Of a DNA stretch of 64,000 nucleotides, positions 1 to 8,019 are shown piece by piece (the first letter of the stretch is position 1; every line of letters begins with the position of its first letter). Origin of the DNA: Promethearchaeati archaeon (lineage in GTDB: Archaea; Asgardarchaeota; Heimdallarchaeia; Heimdallarchaeales; Heimdallarchaeaceae); assembly GCA_013166775.1 (NCBI GenBank), contig JABLTJ010000001.1, positions 194,237 to 258,236 on the forward strand, in the 5' to 3' direction. The notes below the pieces were generated by a model that made no database searches, had not been told where the DNA came from, and worked only from the letters and a program-made list of their open reading frames with translations. Position numbers and translations under genes: made by a program.

Positions 1-28
1 AACTGATAAAGATTTTGTAAAAGAAATT

Positions 29-130
29 TGGTAGCGCCGAATGGACTTGAACCATTGATCTTCGGGTTTCTCAACCTTTAAGGTTAGAATTTATGAGCCC
101 GACGGGTTTTCCATGCTACCCCACGGCGCT
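29..130 (-). tRNA. Initiator tRNA-Met (CAT), intron-containing, CCA encoded
   Basis: Read on the minus strand, the gene folds as a full cloverleaf. The 7-bp acceptor stem is AGCGCCG/CGGCGCT, the D-stem GGGT/ACCC, the anticodon stem TCGGG/CCCGA with loop CTCATAA, and the T-arm AATGG-TTCAAGT-CCATT. The 3' end reads A-CCA, so CCA is encoded in the genome. The A1-U72 pair and the three consecutive G-C pairs (GGG/CCC) flanking the anticodon loop are hallmarks of the archaeal initiator tRNA, so I call it tRNA-iMet rather than elongator Met or a tRNA-Ile2 precursor. A 24-nt intron interrupts the anticodon loop. Confidence 0.95.
68..91 (-). other. tRNA intron (24 nt) at canonical position 37/38
   Basis: The anticodon loop would be 31 nt long without splicing. 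Removing 24 nt directly after CTCATA restores the 7-nt loop. The intron contains the short inverted repeat AACCTT/AAGGTT, which can form the helix of a bulge-helix-bulge structure cut by the archaeal tRNA splicing endonuclease. The exact boundaries are inferred from the canonical 37/38 site and could shift by one base because of flanking A residues. Confidence 0.85.
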
Positions 131-248
131 GCGTCTATCAATTTCTTTCAACCTCATTCTTTTAAGTCTTTTTCTTACTGTTCAATTGAAGGATTTAAGG
201 ATTTAAATCATAAGATTTTTTTACTAATGAAATTTAAGATAATCAACG

Positions 249-1160
249 ATGCTGTGGATTATTGTAGCGATTTTATTGGGATTATCCTTACTCACGTGGA
301 TTTTCTTAATCTACTCTTTGTTTCAAGAATATCGCTATGCTACTCTTTTCATAGATATGTTACCTTTCTATCAGCCATTGAACTTCTTTGCTTTACTATC
401 AGTGGTTGTTAGTAGCTATCTTATCCTCTACATCTATGAGTGGTCACCTCCTCAATGGATAGCGCCTCTAGTACTCAGTATCGGATTAATATTGAACCTT
501 TCCTTAATCTATTTTTTCAGAAAATGGAGTAATTGCTACAAATTGAGTGTGTATGCTGACTTTCTAGACGAATTAAAAAAGGAACAATACTCAGTAAAGC
601 GTTTTAGTGAATTTAATCAGACTCCACAACTTGATAAAAACAAGATACATGTTTTTCTTAGACATGATGTTGATTTATCCCTCAATAGACTCTTAAACAT
701 AATAAAAATAGAAAAGGAAAAGAATATCTCTTCTACATTATTTTTCAGATTACATTCTGAAAAATATATTTTTGAGAAATCAATACCTATTATACAATAT
801 TTGCATTCAGAAGGTTTTGAAATCGGTTTTCATTACGAAGTTTTAAGCCAAACAGAAGGAAATACTGAAGAAGCCCTAGTCCTATTTACGAAGGAATTAA
901 ATAAATTAAGAGAGTATACACCAATCAAAGTGGTATCCCCTCACGGGGATAAATATTCAAACCAGAAGATTTGGTCTTTAGTAGACAAAGCAAAACTTGA
1001 TGTTTGGTCTACTTATGATATGAAAAGAGATATCTATATAACAGATGCAGGTGGGAAGAACATGTTTAAACAACATGGGTCCCACATCTTTGACAAATTA
1101 AAAGAAGCTAAATTAGGAGATGTTGTTCAAATACTAATTCACGCTGATTGGTGGTATTAG
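249..1160 (+). CDS. Membrane-anchored polysaccharide deacetylase-like protein (NodB/WbmS type)
   Basis: The N-terminal third is hydrophobic, with segments at about residues 3-24, 44-65 and 70-90. It is followed by a soluble domain resembling the NodB-type carbohydrate deacetylase fold. That domain shows the metal-binding HDVD motif (139-142), a later GFH (193-195), the SPHGD segment (about 230-234) and a terminal IHADWW. Proteins of this kind remove acetyl groups from sugar polymers or precursors, and the WbmS subgroup occurs in surface-polysaccharide loci. The FkbH-like gene starts 21 bases downstream on the same strand, so the two are likely co-transcribed. Where the soluble domain sits relative to the membrane is not settled. 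The substrate is unknown; the fold assignment is fairly sure. Confidence 0.7.
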   Translation: MLWIIVAILLGLSLLTWIFLIYSLFQEYRYATLFIDMLPFYQPLNFFALLSVVVSSYLILYIYEWSPPQWIAPLVLSIGLILNLSLIYFFRKWSNCYKLSVYADFLDELKKEQYSVKRFSEFNQTPQLDKNKIHVFLRHDVDLSLNRLLNIIKIEKEKNISSTLFFRLHSEKYIFEKSIPIIQYLHSEGFEIGFHYEVLSQTEGNTEEALVLFTKELNKLREYTPIKVVSPHGDKYSNQKIWSLVDKAKLDVWSTYDMKRDIYITDAGGKNMFKQHGSHIFDKLKEAKLGDVVQILIHADWWY

Positions 1161-1181
1161 AGATACTGGAGTAAAAAGCTG

Positions 1182-3017
1182 ATGAGTCTAAAAAGAATTC
1201 TTTCAATAATGAAGCGGATGATTACTGACAAGAAGTTTAGAAATACGGTACTTACTAGACTCACTCAAGAATATAAACAAGCAGCTCGGCCTATTAATAT
1301 AGCAACTGAACTTCTCAAAGAAGATAAAGAATTCTTAGCACAACAAAGAATTGCATTTGTTGGCGGGTGTGAATTAGAATTTATGAAAGAGTTTTTTGAA
1401 GCAAATGGCGTTTCATGTTATTTAACATTTGATTATAATGAATCACCTGATCCTAATCTGGTTTTAAGTGATTTCAAAAGTGGAGTATATACATTCAATC
1501 CAAACATTGTTGTTTTGAGTGATGTTCAGTTTATTAGAAGTGAAATAGGTTCTATTCAACATAATAAATCCGATTTCAAATCGCAAGATGAGCAGCTGGA
1601 ATTCGTTAAACAACGACTTCATAATGGTATAAAGCAAGCTAAAACAAAGCTTAATGCAATATACTTTATTATGACCTATCCTCTTGTAATAAGACCTGCT
1701 TTTGGAAGATTTGATTACAAGAATTTAGAGCGTAGTTATAGTTTAAGAGAGTTTTTGAATAGATTGGAATCCTCTTTCTATGATTTAGCAAAACAAGATG
1801 AAGATTTGTATGTTCTATCTGTCAATGAAACTTTTCTCAAAGCAGCAACTGGACTTCAAATCAGAGAAAATGATGCTGATGGCGTTTATGAGCATTTCAC
1901 AAGAGAGGGTGCAGTTACAATTTCAATGGAACTTGTAGATCATCTCAAGGTTGTGAAAGTTCATGGTCGAAAGATAAAATGCGTAGTTTTAGATCTAGAT
2001 AATACTCTGTGGGATGGAATATTGAGAGATGATGGAGTTGAGGGTATCAATGTCTATCATAATCGCTTAACAGTACTTAAATTCTTAACACGAAGAGGGA
2101 TTATTTTAGCAATTGCAAGTAAAAATGACAGCACTATAGAACCATTAGTTAACAAGGTTTTAGGACCAATTGCTGAATCTATTGTGGTCAAGAAAATCAG
2201 CTGGAATGATAAAGCCCAGAGTATTATGGAAATCGCTGAAGAGCTCAATATAGGACTAGATTCTGTAGCGTTCTTTGATGATAATCCCTATGAAAGAGAT
2301 CAAATTGAATTATTTTTGCCAGAAGTCTTAGTTCTACCAGAAACTGACCTAATACACACACTAAATAGAGTTGAATTCGAACCAGTTGGTAAATTAACTG
2401 ATGAGAGTGCAAAACGAACTCAATTGTATGTTGAGCAAAAAAAACGAGAAGTAGATGAAAAGAAGTTTGCTTTGGATAAAGATGGTTTTCTACTTTCATG
2501 TGATTTAGAGATTTGGATGAGGAAAGCTAAAGATGAAAATATTGGAAGAGTAACCGAACTCATACAAAGAACAAATCAGCTGAACGCAACTGCTGTACGC
2601 TATTCAAAAGATGAGTTATTGGAATTTCATAAGTCACAAGATTATGGAATTTATGTAGTCAATCTCTATGACCGATATGGAGAATATGGACTAATTGGTG
2701 TTACAATTGTTAAGAAAGAGGAAAATAAATGGACGATGGAAATCCTAACTTTCTCATGTAGAGCAATGGGTAAAACAGTAGAAGAAACATTCCTCTCTTA
2801 TCTGATTAAAGAAGCAATGAAAGAGGATGTAAAAGTGGTTATTGGAAAATACCAAAAAACTGAAAGAAATGAAGCTATGGAGAGGCTTTTTACTGAATCG
2901 AATTTTAACAAAATTTCGACTGAGGGTGGATTGTTAATTTGGGAATACAATGCGGAAGAAAAGGGTGTTCCAACTTTTCCTAAATGGTTTAAAATCCTAA
3001 GCAAAGAAAAGAAGTAA
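1182..3017 (+). CDS. FkbH-like HAD-superfamily protein with C-terminal acetyltransferase-like domain
   Basis: The central HAD phosphatase domain carries DLDNTLWDG (271-279, with the paired aspartates of motif I), IASKND and the FFDDNPYERD motif near residue 365. This is the signature of the FkbH family. The first 250 residues resemble the SGNH-like N-terminal region of such proteins, and the last 150 or so fit a GNAT-like domain (LTFSCRAMGKTVEE). Characterised FkbH proteins load a glyceryl unit from 1,3-bisphosphoglycerate onto an acyl carrier protein. Many homologues sit in surface-glycan clusters instead. No carrier protein gene is visible nearby. The ATG follows a GGAG at about 10 bases. 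The deacetylase gene upstream suggests a shared role in glycan modification. Confidence 0.8.
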   Translation: MSLKRILSIMKRMITDKKFRNTVLTRLTQEYKQAARPINIATELLKEDKEFLAQQRIAFVGGCELEFMKEFFEANGVSCYLTFDYNESPDPNLVLSDFKSGVYTFNPNIVVLSDVQFIRSEIGSIQHNKSDFKSQDEQLEFVKQRLHNGIKQAKTKLNAIYFIMTYPLVIRPAFGRFDYKNLERSYSLREFLNRLESSFYDLAKQDEDLYVLSVNETFLKAATGLQIRENDADGVYEHFTREGAVTISMELVDHLKVVKVHGRKIKCVVLDLDNTLWDGILRDDGVEGINVYHNRLTVLKFLTRRGIILAIASKNDSTIEPLVNKVLGPIAESIVVKKISWNDKAQSIMEIAEELNIGLDSVAFFDDNPYERDQIELFLPEVLVLPETDLIHTLNRVEFEPVGKLTDESAKRTQLYVEQKKREVDEKKFALDKDGFLLSCDLEIWMRKAKDENIGRVTELIQRTNQLNATAVRYSKDELLEFHKSQDYGIYVVNLYDRYGEYGLIGVTIVKKEENKWTMEILTFSCRAMGKTVEETFLSYLIKEAMKEDVKVVIGKYQKTERNEAMERLFTESNFNKISTEGGLLIWEYNAEEKGVPTFPKWFKILSKEKK

Positions 3018-3093
3018 GAAATTTGAGCTTGAGCTTGACCTTAGGTCGTTTTAACGAAAACTTCATAACTTTCCTCGAAGAAGATTCTATTAA

Positions 3094-3906
3094 ATGTTTC
3101 AAGACTCAGATGAATCTTTATTTGTTCAAAAGGAACGTCTTAGAGTATCAACCATATTTCTCCTTCTCCTTATAGATGCTATAGTTTATTTTATACCGTA
3201 CCGTAACAATGTTTCAATTGGAGAATTATTTGGTATATCTCTCTGGTTCTATTTCGGAGTTTTGAATGCTATGTTGTTGATCCTAGTATATACGCTTGTC
3301 AAAGGTCAAGTTATTTTGGATTTCTCATCAAAGAAATTAATTTTCAATGAATTTAAGAGAAAAAAGAGTTGGGATTTCTCTGAGCTTTTGGGTATCTACC
3401 TTTTAGCCTATGAAGGAGAATATCTGATCAGAGTAAGACCAAAACGACTTCTAACCTTGGATGTTCAAGTTAGTTTTGAACATGCATACAAACTATTAGA
3501 GAAATTTGAAGACCTAGGTTATAAATTCAAAACAGTAAGATCAAATGAACCAAAAAGAATTACCTATCCCTTTCCAGTACTCTTCTCTAAATTTGAGAAG
3601 AAATCAGGTGGTTTCAATCCTGAGATACCTGAATGGTATCGCGGAATCACATTTAGAACCAAAATGATTTCTATCACTATATCTCCCCTTCTCTATGTAA
3701 TAGGTGGAACTCTGATAGCACGAATGCCATACCTTGTCGAGGGTCTATCTGCTACAAAGGGGATCGTATATTTCATATATATTTTCACTGTCTTTCTTCT
3801 CTTCGATGGCGGTTTATATTTTCTGTTTGGTGTATCTTTTCTTGTAGTACTTGCAAAACAAATACGCAAGGTCTCTTCTGTATCCCATCAAAGCGATAAA
3901 CTCTAG
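3094..3906 (+). CDS. Membrane protein with PH-like cytosolic domain, function unknown
   Basis: Two hydrophobic segments lie at about residues 18-36 and 45-70, and two more at about 193-213 and 222-257. Between them is a roughly 115-residue soluble stretch. It begins with strand-rich sequence (VILDFSSKKLIFNEF, then a WDFSELLGIYLL segment) typical of bacterial PH-like (bPH) membrane proteins, and ends in a helix (FEHAYKLLEKFEDLGY). No catalytic motif is visible. It follows the FkbH-like gene by 76 bases on the same strand, so it may belong to the same unit. The domain suggestion rests on pattern only. Confidence 0.6.
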   Translation: MFQDSDESLFVQKERLRVSTIFLLLLIDAIVYFIPYRNNVSIGELFGISLWFYFGVLNAMLLILVYTLVKGQVILDFSSKKLIFNEFKRKKSWDFSELLGIYLLAYEGEYLIRVRPKRLLTLDVQVSFEHAYKLLEKFEDLGYKFKTVRSNEPKRITYPFPVLFSKFEKKSGGFNPEIPEWYRGITFRTKMISITISPLLYVIGGTLIARMPYLVEGLSATKGIVYFIYIFTVFLLFDGGLYFLFGVSFLVVLAKQIRKVSSVSHQSDKL

Positions 3907-3958
3907 ATTATTGTATCAGAGAGTAAAGTTAATTTTGTATGAAATTCTAAATGTGTTG

Positions 3959-4510
3959 ATGGAGTATCCTGGTTTACTTATTTCAAGTGCAAGAACTTTG
4001 GAAAGAAGTGCTTCAAGTGAGGTTTATTATTTATTATCAGAAATTCTAGGTTGCTCTGATATTGATGTAAAACCTGTTAGAGAAATACCTGGGTTATCAA
4101 TTGCAACTTTTTCTGATGACCCTATCCTTATACTTGAAAAAATAAGAACAGAGATTGAACAAGATCAATCGTTTTTCCAATATACACTGAAAATAATACC
4201 AATTCAATACAGAACAAGTACATCACTAGACAATCTTAGCCAAATAGCTTTAATCTTCAATGATATAATTGATAATGATAAAACTTGGAGGATAAATCTT
4301 CGTCGTCGACATTCGCAGCTTTCCAGAGAAGAAATTATAGGTGCTGTAGCTGAAAAAATTACTAAAGGCAAAGTAATGCTAGAAAACTCAGATTATTACA
4401 TTTATATTGAAACTCTTGGGAAATGGACCTACTTATCAATATCAAACCAACCTGAATTCTCAATCTCAAAACTAAAGATTGATGAGAATAATGATACTTT
4501 TACTTTCTAA
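3959..4510 (+). CDS. THUMP-domain protein (Tan1-like), predicted tRNA-binding
   Basis: The 183-residue protein has a THUMP-like C-terminal half. The segment WRINLRRRHSQLSREEIIGAV, the following GKVMLENSDYYIYIETLG and the terminal strand match the THUMP core, where the domain binds the tRNA acceptor end. Stand-alone THUMP proteins of the Tan1 type help install N4-acetylcytidine in tRNA; that role is inferred here. An open frame continues upstream to 3851, overlapping the preceding gene. I prefer the ATG at 3959 because the family-like sequence starts there (MEYPGLLISSARTLERSASS) and the longer form would be an unsupported extension. Confidence 0.65.
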   Translation: MEYPGLLISSARTLERSASSEVYYLLSEILGCSDIDVKPVREIPGLSIATFSDDPILILEKIRTEIEQDQSFFQYTLKIIPIQYRTSTSLDNLSQIALIFNDIIDNDKTWRINLRRRHSQLSREEIIGAVAEKITKGKVMLENSDYYIYIETLGKWTYLSISNQPEFSISKLKIDENNDTFTF

Positions 4511-4593
4511 TCTTGAAGGTTAAAGGAAAAAATAAAAAAATAAAGGGGAAAGTTTTAACTTTCTTTTACTTATCTTAGAGGTCTCTGGCTTTC

Positions 4594-4764
4594 TTAAAGG
4601 TCTCTTGCGGAAACTGTCTTTCTTCCATTTGCTTTAGCTCTGTTAGCTGCTAACTTAACGATTTTAGCTACTTTTTCGTCTAAAGCTTTTAGAAGATCTC
4701 CACCAACCTTATAATCACCGAGTTCTTTGACATAATCTCGAACTTTAGATTGCACGATCATCAT
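4594..4764 (-). CDS. Short single-histone-fold protein (56 aa)
   Basis: This 56-codon gene on the minus strand encodes a highly charged helical protein. It contains SKVRDYVKELGDYKVGGDLL, then KALDEKVAKIVKLAANRAKA, and ends NGRKTVSARDL. The layout of a short helix, a long central helix and RKTVSARDL matches the histone fold of small DUF1931-like and bacterial/archaeal short histones. The final R...D pair is typical of the loop-2/helix-3 salt bridge. It lacks the N-terminal helix length and tails of HMf-type histones. Two adjacent ATGs (4764 and 4761) could start it. It stands alone with its own TATA-like box. Role inferred: DNA binding or chromatin. The fold is likely; whether it wraps, bends or bridges DNA cannot be read from sequence. 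Confidence 0.8.
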   Translation of the reverse strand: MMIVQSKVRDYVKELGDYKVGGDLLKALDEKVAKIVKLAANRAKANGRKTVSARDL

Positions 4765-5072
4765 TTTAGATGCACTTCTGTCGGTTTTTGACTTACCTAG
4801 AGGGTAAGTACGTGATAACCTTGGAATCCTTATTAAAAACCTTTTCGGTCATGTCGAAAAATTCGCGTATTACAAACCGTCTAATTAAAGAATACAAGAA
4901 ATTAGATTTTTTTAGGGCTTTAAACATTAATATTATCAAGCTAGAACTCATTTCGCTCTTAAATTGCATTCTTTTAAGGATTCTGCCCGAGTTACAACGA
5001 TTTAAATGCAACAGAAAATCGTCTCAAATTTCACTATAAAATGAGAGAAAAAATTGTTTATAAATTAAGTTT
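4765..5072. other. Intergenic region between histone gene and aminotransferase
   Basis: About 300 bases without a convincing gene. It contains the histone promoter, and the AT-rich remainder trails into the 3' end of the minus-strand aminotransferase gene. Open frames on both strands here lack recognisable protein character. I see no RNA structure. Confidence 0.5.
4831..4840 (-). promoter_or_regulatory. TATA-like box for the short histone gene
   Basis: On the minus strand the sequence reads GTTTTTAATA, preceded by purine-rich GAAAAG that could act as a BRE. It lies 67 bases before the ATG, implying a 5' leader of about 40 bases. Assigned by pattern only. Confidence 0.4.
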
Positions 5073-6350
5073 TCATAGATTTTCGCTTAGAAGCTTTCCT
5101 AGTTTTCTAACACCAACATCAATCATTTCTTTGGGTAAGAGTGAGTAACCTATTCTCATTCCTCCTCTTATCACCTTCAGATGCTCTATTTTTCTCGCTT
5201 CTGGATCATATGAATGTCCACTAGGTGGATAAAAAGCAGAACCTGGAACAACTAGAATCTCGTTTGGGAGTAAAATTTCTTGGTTGAATTTATTGACGTC
5301 AAAGGTAAGAGCCTTTTCATCCTTTGGTTGCCACCAGATAAAGAATCCTCCTGTTGGATTAGTATATTCACCTTCTGGAAAAGTATCTAAAAGCGCATTA
5401 TATGCAGCCTCTTTTTGTCTTTTATATTTCTGAAGAATCGTGGGTAATTCCTTATCTATATATTTTACATAGTATAATTCGGCAATTCTTTGAGTGATTG
5501 TAGGAGTACACAGATCTAAATATCCTTTTGATTTTTCAGCTTCGTAATGAAGCCTATCAGGCATAAATGTGTAACCTATTCGTAATGGTGCAGCTTCTTT
5601 TGAAGATGACGATGCATAAATAACTCGTGAATTATCTTTATCTAAGGTTTTTAGAGATGGAATTCTTTCTTCGAACTGCATCTCTTTATATGCACTATCA
5701 CTGAGAATAATTACATCGTGCTCTTCTGCTATATTGTATAATTGTTCTCTTCTTCTAAATGGGAGTGTTGTACCTTTGGGATTGTCACTATCTTCGACTA
5801 CGTATAGGATTTTCACTTTCCTACCAAATTTCTTTTCCGCTTTAATGATAGTGTCTTCAACATATTCTGGTATCAAACCTTCAGAATCTGTAGGTGCTGT
5901 AACAACATGTCCTCGCTTTTTAACAATTGCAGTTACAAAACCTAAATATGCTGGTGAAGGCGTTACGACAATATCTCCAGGATTAATCAAAATATCCAAG
6001 GCAATGTAAATTGCCTGCTGAGAACCTGTGGTTATTAATATCTTCTCCCAATCTTCAGCACCACTGATATAATCTATTTTATCTCTTCTACGGATTCTTT
6101 CTGCAAGTACTTTTCTTAGTGAAGGAATTCCTGCAGTAGGACCATACTGAAATTCATTGATAACATTCTGCTCATCAGAATCATAGTAATCCGCAAGTTC
6201 TCTCAAAATCTCTGGAAAAATTTTTGTGGGGAGGTTTCCAGGTAATCCTCCTGCAAGATAATATTTAGTTTTGCTCTTTAGTAATCTTCGTATTTCGCTT
6301 TCGGGGACTTCTTGTGTCCAATCAGCTAAAATCTTCCTCATTGGATCCAT
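5073..6350 (-). CDS. PLP-dependent aminotransferase, class I/II fold (LysN/Aro8-like)
   Basis: This is a fold-type I aminotransferase of about 425 residues. Visible landmarks are GPTAGIPSLRKVLAERI (substrate-binding N-terminal region), TTGSQQAIYIALDIL, PSPAYLG, the VEDSDNPKGTT segment with the PLP-contacting Asn, SDSAYKEM, and SSSSKEAAPLRIGY, where the Lys forms the Schiff base. The pattern is closest to archaeal aromatic/2-aminoadipate aminotransferases and MocR-like enzymes without the HTH. The donor and acceptor cannot be assigned. I chose the ATG at 6350 because GGAGTG lies 6 bases before it; a GTG three codons upstream would overlap that site. Divergent from the GGR-family gene. Confidence 0.85.
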   Translation of the reverse strand: MDPMRKILADWTQEVPESEIRRLLKSKTKYYLAGGLPGNLPTKIFPEILRELADYYDSDEQNVINEFQYGPTAGIPSLRKVLAERIRRRDKIDYISGAEDWEKILITTGSQQAIYIALDILINPGDIVVTPSPAYLGFVTAIVKKRGHVVTAPTDSEGLIPEYVEDTIIKAEKKFGRKVKILYVVEDSDNPKGTTLPFRRREQLYNIAEEHDVIILSDSAYKEMQFEERIPSLKTLDKDNSRVIYASSSSKEAAPLRIGYTFMPDRLHYEAEKSKGYLDLCTPTITQRIAELYYVKYIDKELPTILQKYKRQKEAAYNALLDTFPEGEYTNPTGGFFIWWQPKDEKALTFDVNKFNQEILLPNEILVVPGSAFYPPSGHSYDPEARKIEHLKVIRGGMRIGYSLLPKEMIDVGVRKLGKLLSENL

Positions 6351-6484
6351 TTCATTCACTCCATACTCAAGTATGTGTTCTCAAACTGTGTTCAATAAAA
6401 TCTGTATATCAAAAAAACCTTTCCCTATCACACTATATAAAAAAATCCCGTTAGATTTTTGAATTACCCTCTTAAATATGAAAT

Positions 6485-7657
6485 ATGGAGGAAATTGATG
6501 TTGCAATAGTTGGCGGTGGTCCATCTGGATTGCAGGCTGCAATTTCCTTAGCTAGAAAAGGTCATTCTCCTATAGTATTTGAGGAACATCCAATTATTGG
6601 GCAACCAATTCAATGCGGTGAAGGAATAAGCTTAAACGCTCTCGAGGAATTCGATTTAGTTAAAAAGAGCAAATCCTTTGTTGTGAGAGAGTATGAAAAT
6701 TGTAAAATTTATTTTCCTTCTAATGATGTTATAATGGGGGATATCCATTCTTATACAATAAATAGGGATATTTTTGATCAACATTTAGCAAAAGAAGCAC
6801 AAAGAGCGGGTGCGGAGGTAAAACTTTCTTCAAAAATAAATGGTGCATATAAAAAAAACGAGAGTATAATCATAAAAACTACGAGTGAAAAAAAACAAGA
6901 ATACAAATGTGAAATGTTGATTCTTGCAGAAGGACCACAAGGTCGTCTTGCAAGTAATTTGGGTTTTTCTCCACCTTCTCCTTTGATAAGTGCATTCGAG
7001 TATAGGGTAGAAGGTGAATGGGGAGATACACTTGAATTTTATTTTGACAAAGAAAAATACCCTTTTGGATACTGTTGGATTTTTCCAAAGAAGGGTGAAA
7101 CTAACGTAGGTATTGTAACAACCGCAAAAGAACGAAAAACAAGGTTAGATAGATTTCTTGAAGAGAAGAAAATAACTGGAAAAAAAATCAAAATGGTGGG
7201 AGGTCAAATCCCAATGAACGGTCCATCTAACAAACTATATGACAAACAGATAATGCTTGTTGGTGATGCAGCAGGTATGGTAAATCCTATTTTCTATGGA
7301 GGAATACGATTGGCGATGCTAAGTGGGAAAATAGCTGGTGAAGTTGCTGCTACTAATCTTGAAAGAAAAGAAAATGAGTTTTCTTATTCCTGTAAAGAAT
7401 ATGAATCAAAGTTGAAGAAATATGAATTTATGAAAAAAGTAAATCTCAAGTGCCACAATTCTTTCTATGGTTTTTCTAACAAATCACTTAGTAAAATCGG
7501 AACTATATTTAATAATAAATACATTAATCGAATAGAAAAATTGGAAAAACTGGAAATCTTTTGGAAGATTCTTAAGAATCCTTCCATTTCCAGAAAAATT
7601 AAAGACTTATATTACATGTACAGAGGGTTTAAAATTGCAAGAGATTGGGGTTTCTAA
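6485..7657 (+). CDS. Geranylgeranyl reductase family FAD flavoprotein
   Basis: The N-terminus has the dinucleotide-binding GGGPSGLQAAISLARKG. It is followed by PIQCGEGIS, a motif of the digeranylgeranylglycerophospholipid/geranylgeranyl reductase family, then GYCWIFPKKGETNVGIV and the second FAD motif GDAAGMVNPIFYGGIRLAM. At 390 residues it is normal length. Family members saturate isoprenoid chains of archaeal membrane lipids or of quinones. It sits just upstream of rpo10-rps2-mvk-ipk, and the mevalonate genes add circumstantial support for a lipid role. The C-terminal 100 residues are unusually Lys/Asn-rich. The exact substrate is not determined. Confidence 0.85.
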   Translation: MEEIDVAIVGGGPSGLQAAISLARKGHSPIVFEEHPIIGQPIQCGEGISLNALEEFDLVKKSKSFVVREYENCKIYFPSNDVIMGDIHSYTINRDIFDQHLAKEAQRAGAEVKLSSKINGAYKKNESIIIKTTSEKKQEYKCEMLILAEGPQGRLASNLGFSPPSPLISAFEYRVEGEWGDTLEFYFDKEKYPFGYCWIFPKKGETNVGIVTTAKERKTRLDRFLEEKKITGKKIKMVGGQIPMNGPSNKLYDKQIMLVGDAAGMVNPIFYGGIRLAMLSGKIAGEVAATNLERKENEFSYSCKEYESKLKKYEFMKKVNLKCHNSFYGFSNKSLSKIGTIFNNKYINRIEKLEKLEIFWKILKNPSISRKIKDLYYMYRGFKIARDWGF

Positions 7658-7711
7658 ATATCTACAACCATAATAGTTAAATGTATATTAATTGAAAGAG
7701 GCTTGACTGAA

Positions 7712-7903
7712 ATGATTATTCCAGTAAGATGTTTTACTTGTGGATTCCTAATTGCTGATAAATGGGATGAGTACAAAAAGAGAATTGATGAAGGCGAAGA
7801 CTCCGATAGAATCTTAGATGATTTAAACGTGAAAAGATGGTGCTGTCGTAGAATGCTAATTTCTCATGTAGATCTAATTGAAGAATTTCTACCATTTACT
7901 TAA
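7712..7903 (+). CDS. rpo10: DNA-directed RNA polymerase subunit N (Rpo10/RPB10 homologue)
   Basis: This is a zinc-binding RNA polymerase assembly subunit of 63 residues. It shows the invariant start [11 protein letters not shown], then [13 protein letters not shown]; the CxxC and CC cysteines bind zinc. An in-frame TTG nine bases upstream is possible. I prefer the ATG at 7712 because the family begins MIIPVRC and GAAAGAGG lies 10 bases before it. It precedes rps2. In many archaea rpoK and enolase genes sit between these two, and both are missing here. Confidence 0.95.
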   Translation: MIIPVRCFTCGFLIADKWDEYKKRIDEGEDSDRILDDLNVKRWCCRRMLISHVDLIEEFLPFT

Positions 7904-8019
7904 TTTTGCAGAAGAATCTAACTGAATGAACAGAAAGTTTTTAATCAAACCTTATGAGGTCTTATTGCTCAAATATAGAGAGAATAACGTGTATAATTAT
8001 AAAATATTGAGGATTTGAA

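Noticed and set aside
113-412. 99-codon plus-strand frame overlapping the tRNA gene and the deacetylase gene
   Set aside because: It runs antisense through the tRNA and shares most of its length, out of frame, with the clear membrane protein gene; no protein-like pattern.
249-3017. A polyketide/glyceryl-ACP biosynthetic cluster around the FkbH-like gene
   Set aside because: No acyl carrier protein, ketosynthase or FkbG/J-like genes lie near it; a glycan role is more economical.
4770-5039. 89-codon plus-strand frame and 72-codon minus-strand frame beside the histone gene
   Set aside because: Both overlap the histone promoter region, have low-complexity hydrophobic or Lys/Leu composition and no usable start context.
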